From Costus lasius (taxonomy: Eukaryota; Streptophyta; Magnoliopsida; Zingiberales; Costaceae), in NCBI GenBank assembly GCA_027563935.2, contig CM050451.1, forward strand, positions 101,831,565 through 101,895,564: 64,000 nucleotides of DNA, given 5' to 3'. The notes under the pieces are model-generated. The model saw only the letters and a list, made by a program, of their open reading frames with translations, did no database searches and had not been told where the DNA came from. The position numbers and the translations under genes are program-made. Shown piece after piece: positions 34,838 through 44,735 of this stretch. Numbering within the stretch: position 1 is the first letter of the stretch; every line of letters starts with the position of its first letter.

Positions 34838-37500
34838 ATTTCTTTGCAACTCGCCGATCGATCAGTAAAATATCCAGTAGGTATTCTAGAGGATGTTCAT
34901 ATACATGTTGGTAAGTACTTCATACCTACTGATTTTGTGGTACTTGAAATGGAAGAAGATGTCAAGATTCCTATTATTCTGGGTAGGCCATTCTTAGCCA
35001 CTGCTGGAGCCCTTATTGATGTAAGGAATGACAAACTTGCTTTAAGAATTGGCAATGATAAGATTGAGTTTGATTTGAATAATTCATTGAAAAAACCTGC
35101 TTATGCTAGTTCCTGTTGCACTATTCAGTCCATTGATGACACAGTTTATGATGCTAGTTGTTTGTTTGATGATTCTTCTGCTAATGTTTCTTTTTCTGAT
35201 TCCTTGGAAAATTCTTGTGAAAAAATTAATAGTCCTGGTTTTGAGAATGATTTTGATGATTTTGATGATGAGAAACGCGATATCTTAGATTGTGCTACTT
35301 TTGATAATGAAAGTGAAAAGATCCCTAAAGTTGAGTTGAAAGTTTTACCTGATAACCTTAGATATGAATTTCTTGGTCCTAACTCTACCTACCCTGTGAT
35401 TGTGGATGCTAAATTAGATGCCAGGGAAACTGATTTACTCCTGAAGGAGCTAAGAATTCATAGAAAGGTAATTGGGTATTCCATTGATGACTTAAAAGGG
35501 ATTAACCCTTCTTTTTGTTTGCACAGGATTCACATGGAGGATGAGCACAAGCCGCATGTAGATTTTCAGAGAAGGCTCAACCCATCTATGAAGGAAGTGG
35601 TGAAGAAGGAAGTACTAAAATTGCTAGATGTAGGTATTATCTACCCTATCTCAGATAGTAAGTGGGTGAGTCCTATACACTGTGTTCCAAAGAAGGGGGG
35701 TGTCACTGTAATGAAAAATAAGGATAATGAATTGATACCTGTTAGAAATATCACTAGTTGGCGTATGTGTATTGATTATAGAAAAATTAAATACTGCCAC
35801 TAGGAAGGATCATTTTCCCTTGCCTTTCATTGAGCAAATGGTGGAAAGACTTGCCAAGCACTCTCACTTTTGTTTTCTTGATGGGTATTCCGAATTTTTT
35901 CAGATTCCTATTCATCCTGATGATCAGGATAAAACCACTTTTACATGTCCATATGGTACTTTTGCTTATAGAAGAATGCCCTTTGGTTTATGCGATGCAC
36001 CTGCCACTTTTCAAAGATGTATGATGGCGATTTTTTCTGAATTTATTGAAGACTTCATGGATGTTTTTATGGATGATTTCTCTGTCTATAGTTTTTCTTT
36101 TGATGACTGCTTAGCTAATCTTTCTAGAGTTTTACAGAGATGCGAAGAGACTAACCTTGTCTTGAATTGGGAAAAATGTCACTTTATGGTTAGACAAGGG
36201 ATAGTTTTGGGCCATCTCGTTTCAGAGAGAGGGATTGAAGTGGACAAGACCAAGATAGAAGTGATTGAGAAGTTAGCACCTCCCACCACTGTCAAGGAGA
36301 TCAGGAGCTTTTTGGGACATGCAGGGTTTTACAGGATATTCATCAAGGACTTCTCTAAACTTGCTAAACCTTTAACTGATTTACTTTGTAAAGACGCCAA
36401 ATTCTGCTTTGATGAAAAATGTCTGTTTGCTTTTCAGGAGTTAAAGAAAACTTTGGTTTCAGCACCCATCATTCAGCCCCCAGATTGGGACTTGCCCTTT
36501 AAACTCATGTGTGATGCCAGTGATTATGCAGTGGGAGCAGTCTTGGGACAAAGAAAAGATAAGAAACCTCATGTTATTCACTACGCCAGCAAAACTTTGG
36601 ATGAGGCACAAAGAAATTACACCACCACTGAGAAGGAATTATTGGCCATAGTATGTGCTTTTGATAAATTTAGGTCTTACTTGATTAACTCCAAAGTGGT
36701 AGTGTACACTGACCATGCAGCTGTGAAATACTTAATGCAGAAAAAAGCCAGCAAACCACGATTACTCAGATGGATTTTACTTCTGCAAGAATTTGATTTG
36801 GAGATTAAAGACAAAAAGGGATCAGAAAACCTTGTTGCAGATCATCTCTCAAGAATAATGGCAGACACTGAAAAGAATGATGAAATCAATGATTCTTTCC
36901 CTGAGGAACAACTCTTAACCATTGAACAACTCAAAGCACCCTGGTATGCTGACATAGTGAATTATCTTGTAGCCAATATTTTTCCTCCTAATTTGAGCTA
37001 CCAAAAAAAGAAAAGATTTTTGGCTGAGGTGAAACACTATTTTTGGGATGAGCCTTATGTGTTTAGAAGATGTGCTGATGGCATTTTTAGAAGATGTGTA
37101 CCTGAAGAAGAAATTACAGATATTTTGCTTCAATGCCATAGATCCTCCTATGGTGGTCATGCCGGTACTGAAAAAACTACTTTTAAGGTGCTACAATCAG
37201 GTTTTTATTGGCCCACAATTTCCAAAGATGCTAGAAAATTTGTTTCATCCTGTGATAGATGAGACGGGGAATATTAAAAGAAGACATGAAATACCACTGT
37301 CCAATATTCTTGAAGTTGAGATATTTGATGTTTGGGGGATTGACTTCATGGGACCTTTACCATCTTCAGGAGGTAACAAGTACATTCTTGTAGGAGTTGA
37401 TTATGTCTCAAAATGGGTTGAAGCTCTTGCTTCACCAACCAATGATTCGAGAGTTGTTATTAAACTGTTCAAGAAGATTATCTTTCCACGATATGGAACT
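34838..37500 (+). pseudogene. F protease end, reverse transcriptase, RNase H and partial integrase
   Basis: Continues SLQLADRSVKYPVGILEDV and ILGRPFLATAGALID (end of retropepsin). RT follows: [24 protein letters not shown], then [22 protein letters not shown] (catalytic FMDD) and [12 protein letters not shown]. RNase H has [14 protein letters not shown] and [10 protein letters not shown]; the integrase zinc region is [13 protein letters not shown]...CDR. A run of five A at 35782-35786, where four keep the frame ([10 protein letters not shown]), causes a +1 shift. A small deletion at about 37260 removes the second Cys pair of the integrase zinc motif and shifts frame; coding resumes as TGNIKRRHE...[15 protein letters not shown]. 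It ends IFPRYGT at the G junction. Confidence 0.9.
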
Positions 37501-37593
37501 AAAAGGAAACCTAGGTCACAAGCGACTTCAATCAAAACTTGTAGCGGAAAAAACTAGGAATCCATAGAATCGCATGACATGAGCATATGATTA
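37501..37593 (-). repeat. A-like LTR fragment G, left piece
   Basis: After F's FPRYGT codons the sequence changes to one resembling the reverse-complement end of an A-type LTR: GTAGCGGAAA...CATAGAATCGCATGACATGAGCATATGATTA, compared with GCAGCGGATGC...GAGCATATGATCAAC in the solo LTR at 33147. It ends GATTA, A2's target duplication. The junction with F has no TG end, so the LTR tip may be lost. Confidence 0.6.
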
Positions 37594-39283
37594 TGTTGGG
37601 GTATGCCCTTAAGGCTAATGTTTGAGGCCTTGGGATTGTAACAGTATCATGTATAAACTCTTATGTTTATAAAGGCAATGGTTGTTATTCAGGTTGTTAC
37701 ATTATCTGCTGCAATATGTGTACTTCTGAATAATGTCTCAATGCTGTTCAGCTGGGCTGATATGCTGTATGTCCTTAGTCGATATATCTTGGTGAACATG
37801 AGATAGCCTTGATATGGTTGAGACTAATATGTGTTCTAATCTTATAGGATGCTTCGAGCATGGAATAAGATGTAGACTCATGGGTACATTGGATGTACTG
37901 GACAGACCCTACTAGGATATTCCATTGTTTGTCACAATGTGAATAATCCTAATATGCAAGCAAGTGGCATACTTCCTCTGACTTGAGATCACTTGTGTAT
38001 CTAAATGATGATTGTCATTGTTTTGAGGTAGTTCAATATCATTTGAAACATAATGGTAATAGACTATCTTGGATAATGATCATGAGTCTGGTTAGGGCAC
38101 TAGTGATAGATATAGGATTGTCGTCTCCTTGTTTAAGGAGTGTGATGTTCTAAGGGCCCCCTTGCATGAGATGATTGAGAAAGTGTATGGCCATACCCAG
38201 ATGACTATGTTCATCTGATCTAGTCATGCTCATCATATTGGAATAACAAGCTTGACACACTTGTCCAATAAGAACATCCAGTGGCAAAGGAAACATGTAT
38301 GCTTAGTGAAGTGGATTCACACTTGAGCTGTGGTTTGGGTGTAGTCTTGGAAGACTCTTTCCTTTATATCAGGAGACAGTGATGTGTTGCTAGATACCCC
38401 TCACTGATTGTGATAACATTAGTTATCGTTACCAACATTTAAAGGAAACCCTTAGGGTCGCACAATTTGGTGATATGGCTTACTTGAGTCAGATCGTGTG
38501 GACTGGATTATTTTGATTCAGTTTAAAGGAGTTTAAACTCTGATTGTAAGTGAGATCTGGCCTGATCATGTTTGATTGATTAGGGCTTGAGATCGGTAAG
38601 CTTCGATCGAGAGTATTGATGCTAGATCGGTGAGATCAAGAGCATCAAGAGATGTACGGTTAGATCTTGAACCTTCATGGTTCATATGAGATTTAGACCA
38701 TGGCTTGGCTTGGTTCAATTTGGTCTTTGGACCAAATGCAATTGGACCGAATTCAATTGAACCGGTTCACATATGTAAACGCTTGGTTCAATTGAGTTGG
38801 CGTTGTGGATTAGTTCACAAGACATGAACGCATGTCTTGATGACTTTCCATTATGGGAAGTCTTGTAACGCCTAACGCCTAAAACGCCAATTGCCTCAAC
38901 GCCTCTTGTTTTTCGAGGTCTCTCTCGTGTGGTGTATCGTCAAGACGAAGAGGGAGAGCTCTCGGCCAGCAAGGAGGATCATCTCATCTCCTCAACACAA
39001 AAGGGCACCTTGGCATTTTTGCTAGCACAAGAATTGCGCAAGGAGGAAGTCTTCATCACCTTTGTGTGTGTCTTCTTTGGAGGAGAGCCTTTTTCGCCCT
39101 CTTGCTTCCAAGGCACCGTCCAAGTCATGGCCATGGTGAGATCTTCTCTTGATCTATGAAAAGCAACCAAGTTGATTATATAGTCATACTACATGCGATC
39201 CTATAGAGACCCTAATTCCGCCCATGCAAGTATTTTAATTTGCGCATGCTTAGGGTTTCACCCCCTTACTTTAGGGACCTTCA
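37594..39283 (+). repeat. 5' LTR of A2 (1690 bp)
   Basis: TGTTGGGGTATGCCC to GGGACCTTCA. A TATA-like TTTATAT in the conserved TTTCCTTTATATC block lies mid-LTR (near 38363). ATGGCCATG followed by GTGAGATC at 39127-39143 is the proposed start codon plus splice donor. GAACCGGTTC is near 38759. Confidence 0.95.
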
Positions 39284-39285
39284 AT

Positions 39286-39297
39286 TGGTATCAGAGC
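39286..39297 (+). promoter_or_regulatory. Primer binding site of A2
   Basis: TGGTATCAGAGC two bases after the 5' LTR; initiator Met tRNA type. Confidence 0.92.
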
Positions 39298-39349
39298 ATA
39301 GGGTTTTTGGTATGATCTATATGATTGCTTTGAAGTGTTTGTGATCCAT

Positions 39350-39470
39350 ACATGATGCTATGTTGCGCTTACTTGATGCTTTGTTTACATGCGCTTGCGC
39401 TTACATGATGCTATGTTGCGCTTACTTGATGCTTTGTTTACATGCGCTTGCGCTTACATGATGCTATGTT
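39350..39470. repeat. 53-bp tandem repeat in A2 leader, 2.3 copies
   Basis: Units starting ACATGATGCTATG begin at 39350, 39403 and 39456 (partial). TTGCGCTTAC and GATGCTTTGTTTACAT recur in each full unit. A3 and A4 leaders have related GCGCATG/GTTTGCGC words but not this array. Confidence 0.85.
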
Positions 39471-41251
39471 TACATTGTTTGTTTGCGCTTGTATCATTGT
39501 TACAAGAAGTTTGCGCTTATGCCTAGATCTAAGGGTTATCAATATGCGAAGATTAACATGCTAGATATTATATGTATCTTGTTTTTCTCAAGTGGCGCAT
39601 GTTGTTTGTTTGCGCTTGTTGTAGATGTTTTATCAAAACTTACATCTTGCGCGCCTATCACCATTAGATCTAAGTGGCGCCTGCTATAAACCCTTAGACG
39701 GGTTAGTAGGGTTGAAGTCATCCTCTAGGTAAGATCCAACTAGTCTGATCAGACCATCTGACAGCCTAGATGGGTCGACCAGATGGCACCTATGCGCAAG
39801 CATGAGGTGGCTATAGGTCGACTGCATCACAGGCGTGTAGCGAGGTCTGGTTGAGACAACTAGTGAACGCACATGAGTTAGGCCCGGGGTCACACCCGCT
39901 TGCCAGAACTCATGATGGTTGTTCAGCCCTTGGCGCATGCATGGTTGACCATTAGGTCAACTCGAGTCAGTTAGGACTTGGTGCATGCAAGGGCAGTGGA
40001 TCTGACTAGACATGATGAGTGGATCCCTATTAATGGACCGTTGTAAGGTTGTAGGGCACATAAGACAAATAAAATTAATTCCAATGGGATTTTGAAAATT
40101 TTATTTTGTCCATGGATCACATGTTCATTGGATGTCTACCATGTTGCTAGTCTATTTCATCTTATGTGGGTTGCCCAATTAATGTGTGCTGTGCTGGGGC
40201 CTACGAGCCTGGATAAATTGTAAATTATTATATTTGTGATCTGCGCATCACATTTTAATTAATTTATTGTATATTGACCTGCGAGTCATTCTTGTCTAGA
40301 TAGATTAAAATGTATTTCTTTAGACAAGAGCTCAAAGCACACATGGCAGAGGCTTGACCAGGTGGGAGGTCTAGGGTTCGACCCTATGACAGGCGCACTT
40401 ACCTGGTGGGCGCACCAGAGCTGCACTGGGCGCTAGAACCCTGGGTTGGGTCAGATGAGATGCAAATGACTCATGAAGAGCAAGTGAAGACTTAAGTTAA
40501 CTTAAGGTCTTACCTAGGCTTAATGGGCGTTTACCACATAAGATCATCATGCTTTCTTTTATTGTTTAAATAATTAGAATTGCATGATTTATTTATCTTC
40601 TGCTATCACCATAGGGTTTGCATGATAGTTAAGAAGATAAAAGACCGTTAAAATCCAACGCTAAAATATCAAGCACGTAAGCCTTCTGACGCGAAACCTC
40701 ACTGTTCTGACTATCGTTGGGGCCGTGTTGTACCCACTCAGTGGGCACGCCCATCTATCTTCAGACGGTGTGTGATTTCACCTGCGTGTTACAGAGAAGG
40801 GATTTATCGCTTCTCGTTGCTCAGCATAGCACGTGGTGGTCCAGGGAGTAGGTCAAGTCAGCTTGACCATGTAGGCTACATATGGGGCATATGTTAGCTA
40901 TATGGAGGCAGCCATCTGTGGGATCAGAGACTGTGTTGTACCAACTCAGTTGGCACAGTCTGCTGGATTGCCCAGATGAAGGGGAATCGCACGGGTTGGC
41001 GATTGGCAGGGACTGCCTACCAGAAATTAGTGCTTGTACTCTCTGTGCATCTTATCTCGCCTGAGCGGGACGCGGAGACCAAGTATGAAATTTGGATCCC
41101 ATCTCACTAAAAGAGTGTTACTCTTTCGGACTGTTTAATGGATTTTTCAGTCAGATAAAATAGTGAGAAAAGAATCATTCTTAAGTCCTGGATTGATTCT
41201 AAACATTGATACTGACCTTGCTGTTCTTGCATTGTTGTAGATTCCTGCAGC

Positions 41252-42943
41252 TGTTGGGGTATGCCCTTGAGGCTAATGTTTGAGGCCTTAGGATTGTAAC
41301 AGTATCATGTATAAACTCTTATGTTTATAAAGGCAATGGTTGTTATTCAGTTTGTTACCTTGTCTGCTGTAATAAGTGTACTTCTGAATAATGTCTCAAA
41401 GCTGTTCAGCTAGGCTGACATGCATATGTCCTTAGTCGAGATATCTTGGTGAACATGAGACAGCCTTGATATGATTGAGACTAATATGTGTTCTAATCTT
41501 ATAGGATGCTTCGAGCATGGAAGAAGATATAGACTCATGGGTACATTGGATGTACTGGACAGACCCTACTAGGATATTCAGTTGCTTGTCACAATGTGAA
41601 TATTCCTTGTTTGCTGCAAGTGGCACATGTCCTCTGACTTGAGATCACTTGTGTTTCTAAATGATGATTGGCATTATTTTGAGGTAGTTCAATATCATTT
41701 GAAACATAATGGTTATAGACTATCTTGGATATTGTTCATGAGTCAGGTTAGGGCACTAGTGATAGATATAGGATTGCCGTCTCCTTGTTTAAGGAGTGTG
41801 ATGTTCTAAAGGGGCCCCCCTATATGAGATGATTGAGGAAGTGTATGGCCATACCCAGATGACTATGATCATCTGGTCTAATCATGCTCATCATATTGGA
41901 GTCACAGGCTTAACACGCTTGTCCAATAAGAACATCCAGTGGCAAAGGAAACATGTATGCCTTGTGAAGAAGATTCACACTTGTGCTGTGGTTTGGGTGT
42001 AGTCTTGGAAGACTCTTTCCTTTATATCGGGAGACAGTGATGTGTTGCTAGATACCCCTCACTGATCGTGATAACGTAAGTTACCGACATTTAAAGGAAA
42101 CCCTTAGGGTCGCACAATTTGATGATATGGCTTGCTTAAGTCAGATCGTGTGGACTGAATTGTTTGGATTCAGTTTAAAGGAGTTTAGACTCTGATTGTA
42201 AGTGAGATCTAGTCTGATCATGTTTGATTGATTAGGGCTTGAGATCGGTAAGCTTCGATCGAGAGAAGTGATGCTAGATCAGTGAGATCAGAAGCATCAA
42301 GAGATCAACGGTTAGATCTTGAACCATTTGGTTCAGAGAGAGATCTAGACCATGGCTTGGGTTGTTTTGGTTTGGTCTTTGAACCAAAAGCATTGGACCG
42401 AATTCCATTGAACCGGTTCACACATGTGTGAATAGTTGGTTCAAGGTGGAAGCGTTTTAGGGCGGTTTGCTTTGAGTGGGCGAAAGCTTCATGACTTTCC
42501 ATATTGGGAAATCATGTAACGCATCATCTAAGAAAACGCCTCAACGCATGTTGTCTTCTTGCTTGGTCGTCTATCCATTCGAGAGGAGGTTGGTCTTGAC
42601 GACAAGAAGAAGAGCTTCATCGCCCTAGCCGAAAGTGTTTTTCCATCTCCTTCATACGACAAGAGCCTTGAAGCCTTGCTAGCACAAGGACGACAAGGAG
42701 TGAGCCAACTTCATCTTGTGTGTGGCACACTTTGGAGGAGAACCCTATCGTTCTCTAGCTTCCAAGCCACATCCAATCTTATGGCGTTGGTATGATCTTC
42801 CTCTTGAATTCCTTATCATGTTGTTGAAGTTGATCATATTGCATGCGATGATCATTATGAAACCCTAATTCCGCTGCTAAAACAAAGACAAGGTCACTTG
42901 CGCCACCTTAGGGTTTCGCTCCCCCTTGAAGGGGACTCCTACA
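41252..42943 (+). repeat. 5' LTR of A3 (1692 bp)
   Basis: TGTTGGGGTATGCCC to GGGGACTCCTACA. Contains TTTATAT at 42021-42027 (TATA candidate), GAACCGGTTC at 42410-42419 overlapping the palindrome TTCACACATGTGTGAA (42417-42432), and ATGGCGTTG|GTATGATC at 42781-42797. An open frame from 42559 is in phase with this ATG; its homologue in A4 is closed, so I prefer the ATG at 42781 as the start. Confidence 0.95.
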
Positions 42944-42945
42944 AT

Positions 42946-42957
42946 TGGTATCAGAGC
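42946..42957 (+). promoter_or_regulatory. Primer binding site of A3
   Basis: TGGTATCAGAGC two bases after the 5' LTR; initiator Met tRNA type. Confidence 0.93.
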
Positions 42958-43677
42958 CGGTTGATGCATGTTTTATGATTGCTACACCATGTTTTATGAT
43001 CCATGTTTGCGCAACATGCTTAGATCTATAAGTTAGGTTACATGCGAAAATGATTATATATGTTTTATTCTCATGTTGCGCATGTATGATGTCTTGGTTG
43101 GCGCTTGTTAATGTTTTGTAAAGAAAAACTTATCTTGCACGCCCATTAGATCTAATGCGCCTACTATGATCCCTTAGATGGGTTGATGGGGTTGAAAGCA
43201 TCATCTAGAATGGATCAAACTAGTCTGATCAGACCATCTGACAGCCTAGATGGGTCGACCAGATGGCACCTGTGCGCAAGCACAAGGTGGCTATAGGTCG
43301 ACTGCATCACAGGCATGTAGCGAGGTCTGGTTGAGACAACCAGTGAACACACATGAGTTAGGCCCGGGGTCACACCCTTTTGCTAGAACTCATGATGGTT
43401 GTTCAGCCCTTGGCGCATACATGGTTGACCATTAGGTCAACTCGAGTCAGTTAGGACTTGGTGCATGCAAGGGCATGGATCTAACTAGATATGATGAGTG
43501 GATCCCTATCAATGGACCATTGTAAGGTTGTAGGGCAGATAAGAAAATTAAAATTGATAACAATGAGTTTTTCAAAATTTTTATTTTCTTGTTATATGGA
43601 TCACATGTTGAGTGGATACCATGTGCTTGTTTATTTCATCTTATGTGGGTTGCCCTTTTAATTGTCTGCTGTGCTGG

Positions 43678-43773
43678 GGCCTGCGAGCCTGGATTAAAAT
43701 TGTAAATTAATTTATATTGTGATCTGCGCATCACTTTTATTTAATTTATAATGTGTAATTGACCTGCGAGTCA
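43678..43773 (+). other. Three stem-loops sharing a CTGCGN loop (A3 copy)
   Basis: GGC-CTGCGA-GCC at 43678-43689, GTGAT-CTGCGC-ATCAC at 43719-43734, and TGAC-CTGCGA-GTCA at 43760-43773. Equivalent sets lie at 243-337, 40198-40288 (first loop CTACGA) and 58956-59051 (third stem with one mismatch). Confidence 0.55.
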
Positions 43774-44735
43774 TTCATGTCTAGATAGATTAAATTGTAA
43801 GTTTAATCAGACATGAGCACATGAGCACAGTTGGCAGAGGCGCATGTAGCAGAGGCTTGACCAGGTGGGAGGTCTAGGGTTCGACCCTATGACAGGCGCA
43901 TCTACCTGGTGGGTACACCTGAGCTGCAGAAGGCGCTTAGACCCAAGGAGAGCTAAAGTGAAGACTTAAGTTAACTTAAGGTCTTACTTAGGGTTTATGG
44001 GCTTTTACCACATAAGATCCATGCTTTCTTTTATTGTTTAATAATTAGAATTGCATGAGTTATTTATCTTCTGCTATAGCCATAGGATTTGCCTGATAGT
44101 AAGAAGATAAAAGACCGTTAAAATCCAAACGCTAACATATCAAGCACGTAATGCCTTCTGACGCGAAACCTCACTGTTCTGACTATCGTTGGGGCCGTGT
44201 TGTACCCACTCAGTGGGCACGCCCATCTATCTTCAGACGGTGTGTGATTTCACCTGCGTGTTACAGAGAAGGGATTTATCGCTTCTCGTTGCTCAGCATA
44301 GCACGTGGTGGTCCAGGGAGTAGGTCAGGTCAGCTTGACCATGTAGGCTACATATGTGGCGCATATGGTAGCACATGGAGGCAGCCATCTGTGGGATCAG
44401 AGACTGTGTTGTACCAACTCAGTTGGCACAGTCTGCTGGATTGCCCAGATGAAGGGGAATCGCACGGGTGGGCGATTGGCAGGGACTGCCTACCAAAAAT
44501 TAGTGCTTGTACTCTCTGTGCATCTTATCTCGCCTGAGCGGGACGCGGAGACCAATTATGAAATCTGGATCCCATCTCACTAAAAGAGTGTTACTCTTTC
44601 GGGCTGTTTTGCTGGATTTTTCAGCCAGATAAAATAGTGAGAAAAAGAATCATTCTTAAGTCCTGATTGATTCTTAACATTGATACTGACCTTGCTGTTC
44701 TTGCATTGTTGTAGATTCCTGCAGCAACGAACACC

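Larger units (their letters stand above)
29527..37500 (+). mobile_element. Athila-type Ty3/gypsy element F, 3' part missing from window
   Basis: A 5' LTR of about 1.95 kb, Asp-tRNA-type PBS, Athila-like Gag (DQRSLRDYAAPNPQG), protease, RT, RNase H and part of integrase follow in Ty3/gypsy order. A reverse solo A LTR splits gag-protease at 33147-34837. The integrase stops at about 37500, where LTR fragment G begins. At least one nonsense codon and two frameshifts are present. The exact left end is uncertain because no 3' LTR is in the window for comparison. Confidence 0.85.
39136..41240 (+). other. A2 leader: candidate intron (2105 bp) containing the PBS
   Basis: Donor ATG|GTGAGATC in the LTR; acceptor TACTGAC...TTGTAG|ATTCCTGCAG at 41240. 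Between them lie the PBS, a 53-base tandem repeat (39350-39470), CTNCGN-loop hairpins (40198-40288), a T-arm-like hairpin (40372-40386) and the hairpin pair at 40733-40745 and 40941-40953. Exon 2 continues 11 bases to the A3 insertion and then at 50338. Splicing is inferred from sequence conservation only. Confidence 0.5.
42790..44714 (+). other. A3 leader: candidate 1925-bp intron joining LTR ATG to gag
   Basis: Donor TTG|GTATGATC follows ATGGCGTTG (42781-42789). The acceptor is a TACTGAC branch-like motif, then CTTGCTGTTCTTGCATTG and TTGTAG ending 44714. The join gives MALIPAATNT followed by the gag Met at 44736, phase 0 with no stop. A4 gives MAMIPAATNT by the same logic. The PBS and all leader hairpins are inside, so only unspliced RNA could be reverse transcribed. 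Not proven by transcript data. Confidence 0.55.

Noticed and set aside
42559..42789. Open frame in the LTR in phase with the proposed gag start (also 38929-39135 in A2), as an N-terminal extension of Gag
   Set aside because: The equivalent frame in A4 is closed by TAG at 57925, so the ATGGC site at the donor is the simpler start.
44151..44537. 128-codon open frame conserved in the A3 leader and at 59403-59789 in A4
   Set aside because: The ATG is missing in A1 and A2 and the frame is broken there; conserved hairpins explain the similarity, and no protein domain is recognised.
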